This document shows positions 17,176-25,871 of a DNA stretch of 52,373 nt, piece after piece. This DNA comes from Oscillospiraceae bacterium (GTDB lineage: Bacteria > Bacillota > Clostridia > Oscillospirales > CAG-272), in the NCBI GenBank assembly GCA_015064315.1, contig SVSL01000008.1, forward strand, positions 1-52,373. Reading direction: 5' to 3'. The notes under the pieces are model-generated. The model was not told where the DNA came from. It was given only the letters and a program-made list of their open reading frames with translations, and ran no database searches. Numbering within the stretch: the first letter of the stretch is position 1; each line of letters begins with the position of its first letter. A program made the position numbers and the translations under genes.

Positions 17176-17288
17176 TTTTACACTGGGTTTGTGCGAATTT
17201 TGACGTTTGATCAAATCTTTTACACTGGGTTTGTGCGAATTTTGACGTTTGATCAAATCTTTTACACTGGGTTTGTGCGAATTTTGAA
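17176..17288 (+). repeat. 42-bp direct tandem repeat, about 2.7 units
   Basis: The unit starts TTTTACACTGGGTTTGTGCG and ends GTTTGATCAAATC; copies start at 17176, 17218 and 17260 and are identical. The third ends at ATTTTGA. There are no spacers, so it is not a CRISPR. The array begins within the tail of the stem-loop element and ends 17 bases from the folD stop codon. Confidence 0.92.
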
Positions 17289-17304
17289 GTAAATTGATAG
17301 TCGT

Positions 17305-18147
17305 TTACTTCTTCGCCGCCGTGAGGGTATTCTGCAAGAGCATGGTGATGGTCATGGGTCCTACGCCGCCGGGCACGGGGGTAATTGCCGATGCAATGGG
17401 CTCTACCTCCTCAAAATTCACGTCACCCGTCAGCTTACCATCCTCGCGACGGTTCATGCCAACGTCAATCACAACCGCTCCGGGCTTGACCATATCCGCG
17501 CCCACAAAATCGGCGCGTCCGATGGCAACCACCAGAATATCCGCCTCGCGGGTCACCTCTGCGAGATTCTTGGTGCGGCTGTGGCAGATGGTTACGGTGC
17601 CGTTTGCATGGAGCAAAAGCATTGCCATGGGCTTGCCCACAATGTTGGAGCGTCCGATCACCACGCAATTTTTGCCTGCGGGATCAATTCCGCTCCGCTC
17701 CAGAAGAGCCATGACACCTGCGGGGGTGCAAGGCAGAAAATCATAATCACCGATCATGATCTTTCCCACGTTATAAGGATGGAAGGCATCCACATCCTTG
17801 GAAGGATCGATGCGGAGCAGCACCTCGGTCTCGTCCAAATGCTTGGGCAGAGGCAGCTGCACCAAAATGCCGTGGATCTTCTCATCGGCGTTCAGCCTGT
17901 CAACCAAAGCGTTCAGCTCCTCCTGCTTGGTCTGGGCAGGAAGTCTGTGAACCTCGGAATAAAATCCCACCTGCTCGCAAGCCAGCGCCTTATTGCGCAC
18001 GTAAACCTGGGACGCGGGATCCTCTCCCACAATCACCACCGCAAGTCCGGGAGCGTAGCCCTTCTCGGCAACGAACGCCGCCGTTGCCTCCTTAATTTCC
18101 TCTCGGATCTGTGCCGAGATCGCCTTTCCGTCAATTCTCATTGCCAT
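17305..18147 (-). CDS. folD: Methylene-THF dehydrogenase / methenyl-THF cyclohydrolase
   Basis: The 280-aa bifunctional enzyme interconverts 5,10-methylene-THF, 5,10-methenyl-THF and 10-formyl-THF in one-carbon metabolism. [14 protein letters not shown] holds the active-site lysine; [21 protein letters not shown], and the NAD(P)-binding stretch [18 protein letters not shown] are typical, as is the C-terminal [19 protein letters not shown]. The ATG at 18147 (MAMRIDGK) has GGAGG 9 bases upstream; other in-frame ATGs are too near or too far. It overlaps the end of lgt by 17 bases and is the last gene of ymfF-ymfH-lgt-folD. The cyclo-ligase domain encoded at 48140 belongs to the same pathway. Confidence 0.96.
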   Translation of the reverse strand: MAMRIDGKAISAQIREEIKEATAAFVAEKGYAPGLAVVIVGEDPASQVYVRNKALACEQVGFYSEVHRLPAQTKQEELNALVDRLNADEKIHGILVQLPLPKHLDETEVLLRIDPSKDVDAFHPYNVGKIMIGDYDFLPCTPAGVMALLERSGIDPAGKNCVVIGRSNIVGKPMAMLLLHANGTVTICHSRTKNLAEVTREADILVVAIGRADFVGADMVKPGAVVIDVGMNRREDGKLTGDVNFEEVEPIASAITPVPGGVGPMTITMLLQNTLTAAKK

Positions 18148-19114
18148 TTTCATGTTCCTCCGTACTGTTTTCAATCGTTTCTGCCATATTGTTATTTCCG
18201 ATCACCGCCTCAGCCATTGCGGGCTTTCTTCTGTAAGCAAGAATCAAAAAAGTGGTGAGAAGCACCGCGCTGACAAGGAAGCAGGCAAGTCCCAGGAACT
18301 GGGAAATGCGAAGCTGTGTTCCGGGGATATAAAGGCTGTCGGTGCGAAGCCCCTCAATGAACATTCTTCCAAAGCCGTACCAAGCAAAGTACATCAGGGC
18401 GATCTGCCCGTCAAATTTCTTGCGCTTATAAAAGATATTTAAAAGGATGAATCCAAGGATATTCCACACGCTCTCGTAAAAGAAGGTGGGATGGTAGTAG
18501 CACATGGAGAAGATCGTATCCTCGTTGGGAATCAGCCCCATGCGCAGGGTGTGGAAGAAGCCTCCCTCCTCTACGGGAAGGATAAATTCCTTGTTGAAGA
18601 AATAGTAGCGGGTGGTATCGGTAATGCGGTATCCGTACGCCTCACCGTTGAAGAAATTGCCCCAGCGTCCCAGCGCCTGCGCAATCACCACACCGGGAGC
18701 GATCATATCAAAGAGCTTTTGCCAACGGAGCTTTTTGAAATAGCAAACCAAAAGGATTCCAAGGCATCCTCCGATGATACCGCCGTAAATGGCAAGTCCG
18801 CCCTCCCAAATGGCGATCACGTCCACAAAGCTATCGTACGAGTATTCGTCCATCGTTGTCAGCACGTAGTAAAGACGCGCACCGAGAACACCCATGAACA
18901 CCGTCATCAGTCCCACGTCCAGCACGTCGTCGGAAATGATGCCCTCGTTCCGCTTTCCTCTCCACATGGCATAGAGGAAGGCAAAGAAGATGCCGCAGGT
19001 AATGACGATTCCGTACCAACGAACCTCGATCTTTCCAAACAAGCAAAAGGCGATCTTGTTCAGATCAAAGGGCTCAATGCCAAGCCCGGGAAATGCAACC
19101 GTAATTTTTTCCAT
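18131..19114 (-). CDS. lgt: Prolipoprotein diacylglyceryl transferase
   Basis: The 327-aa inner-membrane enzyme moves diacylglycerol from phosphatidylglycerol to the lipobox cysteine of prolipoproteins, the first step in lipoprotein maturation. The family signature is visible as [24 protein letters not shown] near residue 32, GARLYYVL and [11 protein letters not shown] also match. About seven membrane segments are present. A polar C-terminal tail (from [10 protein letters not shown]) of about 35 residues extends beyond the usual end. AAGGAGA lies upstream of the ATG at 19114, which follows the ymfH stop by 3 bases. Substrates in this window include the lipoproteins at 1588, 14409 and 44155. 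Confidence 0.95.
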   Translation of the reverse strand: MEKITVAFPGLGIEPFDLNKIAFCLFGKIEVRWYGIVITCGIFFAFLYAMWRGKRNEGIISDDVLDVGLMTVFMGVLGARLYYVLTTMDEYSYDSFVDVIAIWEGGLAIYGGIIGGCLGILLVCYFKKLRWQKLFDMIAPGVVIAQALGRWGNFFNGEAYGYRITDTTRYYFFNKEFILPVEEGGFFHTLRMGLIPNEDTIFSMCYYHPTFFYESVWNILGFILLNIFYKRKKFDGQIALMYFAWYGFGRMFIEGLRTDSLYIPGTQLRISQFLGLACFLVSAVLLTTFLILAYRRKPAMAEAVIGNNNMAETIENSTEEHENGNEN

Positions 19115-19117
19115 GAA

Positions 19118-20425
19118 TTATTCATTCTCCTTTTCTTCGGTCTCCATGGGATAAACGATGGAGATCGCAAAATATTCCTCGCGGAAGGATTTCCTGAGAA
19201 GCTCCTCCAGCTCCTCTGCGGTAATGCTCTGCAAAAGAGCGGGGTAAGAAAACATCTCGGCATCGTCAAATACAAAGGAGAGAAGCCGATTGGCAATCTC
19301 CTCGGTGGAGTCGTAGGCGCGGAGCTCGTCGGAATAAAGCACTCTGCGGCAACGCTCAAAGACCTCGCGGTCGATGCCACGCTCCATCACCTCGGCAAGA
19401 TACGCCTTGATACGGCGAAGAACCTCCTCGGGATCGTCCGCCTCTCCCGAAATGCAATGGTAAGCAAAGCTATCGGTGCAGGAGTAGTCACCAAAGAAGG
19501 AGGGGGTAATGATGCCTTCCTCAAAAAGCGCGCTGTAAAGCTCCCCCGAGCGCGAGAACAGGATCTCATCCAGAAGTGTCATTGCCGCATCGCGGCGGAG
19601 ACGCTCCTTGGGGTCGGCTACGAGCACGGGATCCTTGATACCGATGCAAAACAGAGGCTTGGAGACCTGCATACGGCATTCGATCCGCTGTTTGGCAACC
19701 GTGGGCGGCTCCTCGGGAAGAACGCGCTCCAGCGTATGGGGCTTGACCTCTCTTGGCAGTACGCCGTCCACCACCGCCATGACCTGCTCCTCGGTCACGT
19801 CGCCGCAAACGATGAGCACCATATTGGAGGGATGATAAAACACCCTGTGGCATTGATACAAAAGAGACGGCGTGATCTCTCCGATCGACTTGATGCTTCC
19901 GCAGATGTTCTTTCTTATGGGATGGCTGTGATACAGCGCACAGAACAAAAGCCGTTGGCAACGGTCCCAAGGGCTATCCTCGTACATACGGATCTCCTCG
20001 GCAATGATTCCCTGCTCCTTTTTCACCGACGCCTCGGTGAAATGGGGGGTTGTAACAAAACGCAAAAGCTCCTCAAGGGAGGCTTCAAAATTTTCGGTAC
20101 AGCTGAAAAGATAGGCGGTACGCCCATAAGAGGTATAAGCGTTTGCATCGGCGCCCAGGGCAGAAAAGCGTGAAAAAGAATCGCTTCCGTCCTCGTTTTC
20201 AAACAGCTTATGCTCCAAAAAATGAGCGATGCCGTCGGGAACGGTAATTTTTGTTCCGTTCTCAATGAACGTATTGTCAATGGAGCCGTATTTGGTGGCA
20301 AAAAGCGCATAGGTGGAGGTCAGCTTTTTGGGAAAGACGTAGACCGAAAGCCCACTCTCATGCTCCATCAGCGTATAGCGTTCCCGAAGCAGCTCGGAGG
20401 AAAATTCAGTCTTCTTCATAGCCAT
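19118..20425 (-). CDS. ymfH: M16 family peptidase, YmfH-like
   Basis: The 435-aa protein is an M16 (insulinase-type) zinc metallopeptidase. The inverted zinc motif HFLEH is at residues 68-72 within DGIAHFLEHKLFENEDGS. It pairs with the motif-less relative encoded directly upstream, as in the Bacillus ymfF/ymfH pair, which annotation pipelines link to elongation factor P modification; the role in Clostridia is not clear. The start is set at the ATG at 20425, with GGAGG 6 bases upstream; an ATG 6 bases further in (20419) is equally well placed relative to a second GGAGG. The longer upstream frame lies within ymfF. It overlaps ymfF by about 20 bases. Confidence 0.85.
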   Translation of the reverse strand: MAMKKTEFSSELLRERYTLMEHESGLSVYVFPKKLTSTYALFATKYGSIDNTFIENGTKITVPDGIAHFLEHKLFENEDGSDSFSRFSALGADANAYTSYGRTAYLFSCTENFEASLEELLRFVTTPHFTEASVKKEQGIIAEEIRMYEDSPWDRCQRLLFCALYHSHPIRKNICGSIKSIGEITPSLLYQCHRVFYHPSNMVLIVCGDVTEEQVMAVVDGVLPREVKPHTLERVLPEEPPTVAKQRIECRMQVSKPLFCIGIKDPVLVADPKERLRRDAAMTLLDEILFSRSGELYSALFEEGIITPSFFGDYSCTDSFAYHCISGEADDPEEVLRRIKAYLAEVMERGIDREVFERCRRVLYSDELRAYDSTEEIANRLLSFVFDDAEMFSYPALLQSITAEELEELLRKSFREEYFAISIVYPMETEEKENE

Positions 20426-21719
20426 CTCCTCCCTCCAGCGTTCCGCGCAGAAAATAAACGGTATCCAAAATAAGCCCTTGTGCCAGGGCAGCGATCTCCT
20501 CCCGCGTGACACCGCGGATCCTTTCGCGGCAAAGCTCCAAGGAGGAATCCACCCCCAAGAGCGCACGGCCGTAATAGTAGGTTTCCATGTCGCCCGGGCT
20601 ATCCAAAAGCTGACGGTAGCCGTTTTCCAACGATTTCTTGGCGGCACTCAGCTCCTCCTCGGTGATCTCACCGCGCCTGAGCGCCTCGAGCTGGGCAAGG
20701 ATTGCCCGTTCCGCCACGTCGCGGTTGGAGGGCTCCAGCCCACAGCTGATCAGAATCGCCCCCTTATAGGCGTTGTAGGAGGAGGCGCAATGATAGCAAA
20801 GGCTCTGCTTCTCACGCACGTTCATAAAGAGCTTGGAGATGGGAGAAGCCCCCAGAATCTCATTGAGAAGCGTACAAGCGTAGAAATTTTCATCGGTCAG
20901 CGTCACGCCCGTGCGATAGCCCAAAAGAAGCTGCCCTTGGGAAACCGGAAGGGTATCCTCGGCGTAAAGAGGTTCCTTCTTGGGCTCTGCGAACACACGG
21001 TACAAGCCGCCCTTCGCCAATGGGGTCTTGCAATGGGCTTTCATCTCGGGAAGCAGGCATTGGGAAAGTGCCGAAATGAGAGATTTCTCGTCACGCCCCA
21101 CAAAAAAGGCGTCAAGGCGCAGATTTGACAACAGCTCCTTCCAATGCGCCGTTAATTCCTCACGGGTGATGGACATGACCTGCTCTTCGCTTCCCACCAC
21201 CGACGCGCCGCAGGGCTCGTCACGGTAAAGAAGCGCGCGGCATTTTTCCGTGGCGTAGGAGCGCGGGCTGTTTTTCAGCGACCGAATGCTCTCGCATTGC
21301 AGCTCCTTTTCGCTCTCCACGTACCGCTCCAAAAGCAAGCCGTCCCCGTCCAGAAGAGGATGGAACAGCATCTGCGAGATCACGTCAAGGATCCCCTCAA
21401 GGAGCATTTCCTCACGGGGAACGTAGACCGTATCGAGAAAATCCGCCGAGAAGCCGATGATCTGGCTATCGCCGCGATAGTAATTGCGGATGGAGAGCTC
21501 GGTTCCGAAAAGATAGTCAAGGCGCGCGTTGATGGCGGCAAGATTGGGATATTTCTCCGTGCCGCGGCGCAGAACCGCCAACAGAAGCGTGGTCTTGCAG
21601 GCACTCTCCCTCGTGATGGGCAGAACGGCAGAGACCGACAGCATGGCGGCCTTGAATTTTTCGGTTGGATAGGCGCGAAGCGTCAGCTCCGGCGCGATCT
21701 GATGGAACGTTGGAATCAT
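20406..21719 (-). CDS. ymfF: M16 family peptidase homologue, YmfF-like, catalytically inactive
   Basis: The 437-aa protein has the M16 fold but no HXXEH; the equivalent position reads LLLAVLRRGTEKYP, as expected for the inactive partner of M16 pairs. Family-like parts include AAINARLDYLFGTELSIRNY and the C-terminal half with FMNVREKQSLCYHCASSYNA, which corresponds to the usual R/Y region of M16 C-domains. It probably forms a heterodimer with YmfH. It starts the operon; the ATG at 21719 has AGAAGG 4 bases upstream. Confidence 0.83.
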   Translation of the reverse strand: MIPTFHQIAPELTLRAYPTEKFKAAMLSVSAVLPITRESACKTTLLLAVLRRGTEKYPNLAAINARLDYLFGTELSIRNYYRGDSQIIGFSADFLDTVYVPREEMLLEGILDVISQMLFHPLLDGDGLLLERYVESEKELQCESIRSLKNSPRSYATEKCRALLYRDEPCGASVVGSEEQVMSITREELTAHWKELLSNLRLDAFFVGRDEKSLISALSQCLLPEMKAHCKTPLAKGGLYRVFAEPKKEPLYAEDTLPVSQGQLLLGYRTGVTLTDENFYACTLLNEILGASPISKLFMNVREKQSLCYHCASSYNAYKGAILISCGLEPSNRDVAERAILAQLEALRRGEITEEELSAAKKSLENGYRQLLDSPGDMETYYYGRALLGVDSSLELCRERIRGVTREEIAALAQGLILDTVYFLRGTLEGGDGYEED

Positions 21720-21763
21720 AATACCTTCTCACATATCAAATAAAAAACACTTACACATCTTAT

Positions 21764-21792
21764 ATCATACACCAAAAAAGAAAATTTTTCAA
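21764..21792 (-). promoter_or_regulatory. Promoter of ymfF-ymfH-lgt-folD
   Basis: TTGAAA (21792-21787) and TATGAT (21769-21764), 17-base spacer on the minus strand. Confidence 0.65.
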
Positions 21793-21812
21793 TGGTTTTT
21801 GAAAAAAAGGAA

Positions 21813-21858
21813 AGAAAAAACGCCTCCAAAGTGGGGATTTCCCAATTTGAAAGCGTTT
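21813..21858 (-). terminator. Terminator downstream of the VOC gene region
   Basis: On the minus strand ACGCTTTCAAATTGGGAAAT and CCCCACTTTGGAGGCGT pair imperfectly and are followed by TTTTTTC. It sits next to the remnant gene end at 21885. Confidence 0.6.
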
Positions 21859-21884
21859 TCTCAGCACTTGAAGCAGCTCCAGGC

Positions 21885-21917
21885 TTACTTCTCACAGAAA
21901 AATTCCAATTTCTTCCC
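21885..21917 (-). pseudogene. Remnant of the 3' end of a VOC-family gene
   Basis: Read on the minus strand, 33 bases encode GKKLEFFCEK and a stop. They match the intact VOC gene's last codons, GEELEFFCVK and stop (22095-22127), at 25 of 33 bases, with the stop aligned. The sequence upstream of the remnant is replaced by the composite repeat element at 21915-22065. Confidence 0.5.
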
Positions 21918-22065
21918 TCTCCGTCTCGCCAAGGCGAGCCACCTCTCCCAAAGGGCGAGGCTTTCAAAAACGCAACTCTAAAAAAATACAAAAAGCAATT
22001 CGACTATTGCTTTTATGAAAGGCTCTCCCTCAGGGAGAGCTCCCGTCGCAAGACGGGTGAGAGGG
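21915..22065. repeat. Composite two-stem repeat element, head-to-head form (copy B)
   Basis: Two half units point inward with stem 1 toward the centre: left, read on minus, GCCTCGCCCTTTGGGAGAGG then TGGCTCGCCTTGGCGAGACG and GAGAGGGA; right, on plus, GGCTCTCCCTCAGGGAGAGC then CCCGTCGCAAGACGGG and TGAGAGGGA. The arrangement is inverted relative to copies A and D. The gap 21720-22094 contains this, a VOC remnant, a terminator and a promoter, and no complete gene. Confidence 0.75.
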
Positions 22066-22094
22066 AAAAACAATATTACGTTCGAAAATACTGT

Positions 22095-22499
22095 TTATTT
22101 CACGCAGAAGAATTCCAATTCCTCGCCCACAGGTCCGATGCAGAAGGCGATGCGCGCGGGATAGGGAGGAGTCGATCCGATCACAATATCGGTGGGCTCC
22201 ATGGTGATCTTGTAGCCTGCCGCGCGAACGGCGTCCACGCAAGCATCGGTGTCCTCCACCGCAAGCGCAATGTGACGGAGCGCGCCGGCATCAAGACGGT
22301 CAACGCCGTTGGCAAAGATCTCAAGCAGACCTGCGCCGGTATCCAGCATGGTTGCCGCCTTTTCGCCCTCGCCCCAGCTTCGTACCTGCTGCAAGCCCAG
22401 AAGGTCACGATAAAAATGCACCGTCTCTTCAAAATGTGCCACGCCTTGGCACTTCATGGCAACGTGATGGATGCCTGTAATCTTCGGCTTATTCGACAT
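22095..22499 (-). CDS. VOC family (glyoxalase-like) protein
   Basis: The 134-aa protein has the paired beta-alpha-beta-beta-beta modules of the vicinal oxygen chelate family. Candidate metal ligands are H11/H12 in ITGIHHVAM, E60 in GLLEIFA, H76 in LRHIALAV and E130 in EELEFF. This layout is close to glyoxalase I or methylmalonyl-CoA epimerase-like enzymes, but the substrate cannot be told. The ATG at 22499 has AAGGGGA upstream; the longer frame reaches back through the promoter. The gene is single, with its own promoter; a partial copy of its 3' end lies downstream behind a repeat element. Confidence 0.85.
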   Translation of the reverse strand: MSNKPKITGIHHVAMKCQGVAHFEETVHFYRDLLGLQQVRSWGEGEKAATMLDTGAGLLEIFANGVDRLDAGALRHIALAVEDTDACVDAVRAAGYKITMEPTDIVIGSTPPYPARIAFCIGPVGEELEFFCVK

Positions 22500-22542
22500 G
22501 ATCGTCAATCCCCTTTCAAAACAACCGCGGTTTGATGGTCTC

Positions 22543-22571
22543 ATTATATCATATCTCAAAAGTATTGTCAA
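22543..22571 (-). promoter_or_regulatory. Promoter of the VOC gene
   Basis: TTGACA (22571-22566) and TATAAT (22548-22543), 17-base spacer. Confidence 0.85.
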
Positions 22572-22657
22572 GCCCATTACGCCGCTCCCACCGCTCGCCC
22601 CTTTCCAAAAGATCACACAAAATGTCCGTTTTTTCTATCTGTTTTCCCCTTTTCTCA

Positions 22658-22686
22658 TTGCAATCAAAGGAAAAGTATGGTATGAT
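22658..22686 (+). promoter_or_regulatory. Promoter of the beta-helix protein gene
   Basis: TTGCAA (22658-22663) and TATGAT (22681-22686), 17-base spacer; an overlapping GATAAT is also possible. Confidence 0.65.
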
Positions 22687-22722
22687 AATATCAATAAAAA
22701 TCATTTTTGGGGAGGTCTTTCC

Positions 22723-23871
22723 ATGAAATTATACGGCGACGGCATTCACGACGACACCCTTGCTCTGCAAGAACTTTTGGACGGGCGCGGCATCGTCCGC
22801 ATCGAAAAGCCCGGAACGTACCTTGTCAGCAAAACCCTGATCATTCATTCCAACACCCGTTTGGAGCTTTCCCCCGGGGCAAGGCTTCTGTCAGCGCCTC
22901 TTTCCCGTTGTGCGCTGATGGAAAACGAGCATTTTGCCGACCATGACGGCGGACGCGATGAAAACATTGAGATCATTGGCGGCATCTGGGACGGCAACTG
23001 CGACGAGATGGGGCTTGACGCGGTCACCGAGCTGAAAAACCGCTTGGAAACGCCCTACCGTCCCTACGTCTTCAAGGGCAAGCTGATCCGTTTTGCCCAC
23101 GTGGAGCGCATCCATCTTTCGAGAATGACGGTGCGCAATCCCGTGAGCTACGGCGTTCAGATTGCCGACGTCTACGGCTTTGCGGTGCGGGACATCTTCT
23201 TTGATTATAACCGGCACTTTGGCACCACCGACGGCATTCACATCAACGGCCCTGCCTACGATGGCGTCATTGAGAACCTATGCGGCACCACAAACGACGA
23301 TCTGGTGTCTCTGACCACCTACGATGAGCCCCACGCAGAGATCACCTTGGGTGATATCGAAAACGTGGTGATCCGCAATCTGTCGGCGCGTAACGGTTAC
23401 TCCGCCATTCGTCTGTTGGCAGGCGAGAACTACGCCATGCGCCATATTCACATTGACGGCGTATACGGAAAATACCGTCACCATGCCCTTGTCATGGGCA
23501 ATCACAACGATCGCCCCGGCGACACTTGGTTTGACGATATCGTCATTGAAAACGTCCGCGCCTCCAAGAGCTACACCCCACTCGGGGAGGACTGTTGCAC
23601 CTATTGGGATAAGCACTTTGACAGATGCCCCCTCTTTTTCTTTGAGAAACGGGCGATCTGCGGCAGTGTGACCGTTCGCAACGTCCATCGCCACGAGGAG
23701 CAGGAGTCGCCCGCACCTCTCTTCAAATTTGCGGATACGGTAATCATCGACCGCCTCTATCTGCAAAACGTCCGTCAGACCACGCCCTGCGGCGTAGAAA
23801 AGCCCCCCTTGTGGGTCAATGAGGGCGAGATCCGAGAGCTGATCGAGCACGACGTGGATCCAAAGGAATAA
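22723..23871 (+). CDS. Right-handed beta-helix protein, GH28-like
   Basis: The 382-aa protein resembles polygalacturonase-type (GH28) and related pectin-acting beta-helix enzymes. Near the N-terminus, MKLYGDGIHDDTLALQELL matches the GDG..DDT.ALQ start of the fold. GTTDGIHING corresponds to the NTDG motif and TTNDDLVSL to the DD motif of GH28; ARNGYSAIRLLAG aligns with the later region. The classical GHG and RIK motifs are not clear, so it may be a lyase or divergent hydrolase. There is no signal peptide, suggesting an intracellular role on oligosaccharides. The ATG at 22723 has GGGGAGG 7 bases upstream. Single gene with promoter and strong terminator. Confidence 0.78.
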   Translation: MKLYGDGIHDDTLALQELLDGRGIVRIEKPGTYLVSKTLIIHSNTRLELSPGARLLSAPLSRCALMENEHFADHDGGRDENIEIIGGIWDGNCDEMGLDAVTELKNRLETPYRPYVFKGKLIRFAHVERIHLSRMTVRNPVSYGVQIADVYGFAVRDIFFDYNRHFGTTDGIHINGPAYDGVIENLCGTTNDDLVSLTTYDEPHAEITLGDIENVVIRNLSARNGYSAIRLLAGENYAMRHIHIDGVYGKYRHHALVMGNHNDRPGDTWFDDIVIENVRASKSYTPLGEDCCTYWDKHFDRCPLFFFEKRAICGSVTVRNVHRHEEQESPAPLFKFADTVIIDRLYLQNVRQTTPCGVEKPPLWVNEGEIRELIEHDVDPKE

Positions 23872-23878
23872 ACAAAAA

Positions 23879-23917
23879 AACGGGAGCGGCAACCGCATGA
23901 TTTTGCCGCTCCCGTTT
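23879..23917. terminator. Bidirectional terminator between convergent genes
   Basis: CGGGAGCGGCAA (from 23881) pairs with TTGCCGCTCCCG, flanked by AAAAAAA and TTTTT. It serves the beta-helix gene (+) and the LRR anti-sigma gene (-). Confidence 0.9.
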
Positions 23918-23939
23918 TTGATGCAACATCATCCTCCAA

Positions 23940-25871
23940 TCAAGAAGCCTTTGCAAGATAGATTCTACAGAATTGGAACGCCATTGGGATATCCGGATGC
24001 ACCTCCATCTTGATGATGTGCTCTCCCTTTGTCAAATAGGCGGACATTCCGCTCATATAGGACAGTTCCCGCTCATCCAATGCAAAAGCTCCGTCGTTGA
24101 TCTGATAATCCATTTTATAAATTTCCTCGCCGTCAATGTACATACAATTTGAGCGTTGCTGTTTTTCTCTGACATGTAGCAAGAAGCAAAAATCATACAT
24201 ACCGTCCTCGGGAATCTCCACCTTCCAACTGATATACATAGAGGAAGCATCCCCTTGACCCTTCCACGAAACGAAATAAAAATCGGGACCATCAACGTAA
24301 GAGGAGCTTTTCACGCCCACATCGGTAGCAAGGTGGTCTTTCCCCTCCAGCAAGATCACGGAAGGAGACTCAAATTCCTCGGGAAGAACCTTGGAAAAAG
24401 TAAAGGAATCCTTTTTTCCGTCCCCGTCATTATCAAAGCTCGAATCCACTTGCTGACGTTGGGATTCCTGCCATACAACCGGAACACCGTTCACATAGTG
24501 CCAAAACTTTCCTGTGGTCTCGGGTTGCGTCTCGGAATAAACGTACAGATTGGAAATATCAAAGCTTCCATCGATGCCCTCATAATACAAAACGGAAACG
24601 GGGCTGAATGCTTGAGGCGCAATTTGGTTAATATTCTTGGGAATGATCACAACGCTCTGCCACTCCTCAAAATCCAAAAACGCGCTGTTTGCAATGGAGG
24701 TCACCAGTGTTTCATCTGTTGGAATGACGCTGTTTTTGCTTCCCATAAGCAGAATTTTTCCGGTCTTCTCAATCAAGCAATTTTGAACCGCGCAGTAGGT
24801 CTTGTTCTCGGAATCAACCGAAATAGAGGATAATTGAGGGCAACCACGGAATGCATCCTCTCGGATCTCGCTCACATTCTTTCCGAGATGTACCGATTCA
24901 AGCACTTTGCAATCGGAAAACGCACTCTTTCCAATGCGCTTCACTCCGTCACCGATGACGACCTCCGTAAGCTGCTCGCAATCATAAAACGCACCGTCCG
25001 CAATCGTAACCACACCGTTTCCGAGATTGACTTCAGTCAATCTTGTACCCGAAAAAGCAAGATTACCAATGATCTCGACACTGTCGGAAAAAGTAATATT
25101 GGTAAGCTTACTGCAATTTTGGAAAGCCGATTCTCCGATCCACGCCACTTTGGGCGGAATCGTAACCTTTGAAAGATTTTTATAATTTTGAAAAGCTCCC
25201 GGACCTATAACCACCGTAGATTCATGAATCTCGATCTCGGAATCCGTTGTACCGTCCGTAACACCAACCAAAAAATGATAGCTGTTGGTTTCATTTCCCA
25301 AATAGTTCACATTTTTATAGGTTGTATAAAAAATATTGGGACACCCCTTAAAGAGATCACTGCCCACATCAATAAGTGTGTTGGGAAAAGAAACATATTG
25401 AAGTTTTGAACAGCTTTCAAAAGCCTTCGAGCCGATTCTCGTAACTCCCTCCGGAATGGTGATTCCCTCCATGTTGACACTCCGCGCAAAGGCTGCGACT
25501 TCGATGGCGGTCACCTGATATCCGTCAATTTGAGAAGGAATATGAACATATTTAGCATCACACGTGCCAATCCCCGTAACGGTACAGGTTTCTCCATCGG
25601 AATTCACCTTATAAGAAAGACCTTTGGCATAAGATGTAGCAGGCGCGTCCGCTGTTGTCTCCGACTCCGAGGTTTGTTCTTCCTTTGGCACTAACGCCGC
25701 AACCGTGGTCGCGCCGATCATCAAGCACAGGCATGCCGCAACCACACCGAAGCGAAGCCATCCGACCTTCTTTTGATTTTGCTTTATGAGCTGATCCTTT
25801 TGCTCTACATATTTTATAACAAGCTCGGGATCGAGATGATCAAGTCCTTCGTTCCATTCTTTTTTCTTCAT
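23940..25871 (-). CDS. Anti-sigma-like membrane protein with BspA-type leucine-rich repeats
   Basis: The 643-aa protein starts with a short cytoplasmic region (EGLDHLDPELVIKYVEQKDQ, residues about 9-28) like that of other Clostridia anti-sigma factors, then one membrane segment at about 41-61 (GVVAACLCLMIGATTVAAL). The outside part, about 95-430, is a run of LRR_5/BspA-type repeats, for example ITIPEGVTRIGSKAFESCSK and VTIPPKVAWIGESAFQNCSK. The last ~170 residues form a beta-rich domain (YISWKVEIPEDGMYDFCFLL) resembling PA14- or carbohydrate-binding-like modules. Its start overlaps the sigma gene's stop (ATGA). This suggests a sensor that binds an outside ligand through its repeats and controls the sigma factor. 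The regulatory role is inference; domain calls are solid. Confidence 0.82.
   Translation of the reverse strand: MKKKEWNEGLDHLDPELVIKYVEQKDQLIKQNQKKVGWLRFGVVAACLCLMIGATTVAALVPKEEQTSESETTADAPATSYAKGLSYKVNSDGETCTVTGIGTCDAKYVHIPSQIDGYQVTAIEVAAFARSVNMEGITIPEGVTRIGSKAFESCSKLQYVSFPNTLIDVGSDLFKGCPNIFYTTYKNVNYLGNETNSYHFLVGVTDGTTDSEIEIHESTVVIGPGAFQNYKNLSKVTIPPKVAWIGESAFQNCSKLTNITFSDSVEIIGNLAFSGTRLTEVNLGNGVVTIADGAFYDCEQLTEVVIGDGVKRIGKSAFSDCKVLESVHLGKNVSEIREDAFRGCPQLSSISVDSENKTYCAVQNCLIEKTGKILLMGSKNSVIPTDETLVTSIANSAFLDFEEWQSVVIIPKNINQIAPQAFSPVSVLYYEGIDGSFDISNLYVYSETQPETTGKFWHYVNGVPVVWQESQRQQVDSSFDNDGDGKKDSFTFSKVLPEEFESPSVILLEGKDHLATDVGVKSSSYVDGPDFYFVSWKGQGDASSMYISWKVEIPEDGMYDFCFLLHVREKQQRSNCMYIDGEEIYKMDYQINDGAFALDERELSYMSGMSAYLTKGEHIIKMEVHPDIPMAFQFCRIYLAKAS

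Noticed and set aside
17176..17288. Possible CRISPR array
   Set aside because: The 42-bp units are directly joined with no spacers, and no cas gene is present.
16586..17292. Frames of 65 to 120 residues with repeated peptides
   Set aside because: The repeated peptides come from the palindromes and the 42-bp repeat; promoters and ribosome sites are lacking.
21716..21991. 91-residue frame on the minus strand
   Set aside because: It crosses the terminator, remnant and repeat element in a frame different from the VOC remnant.
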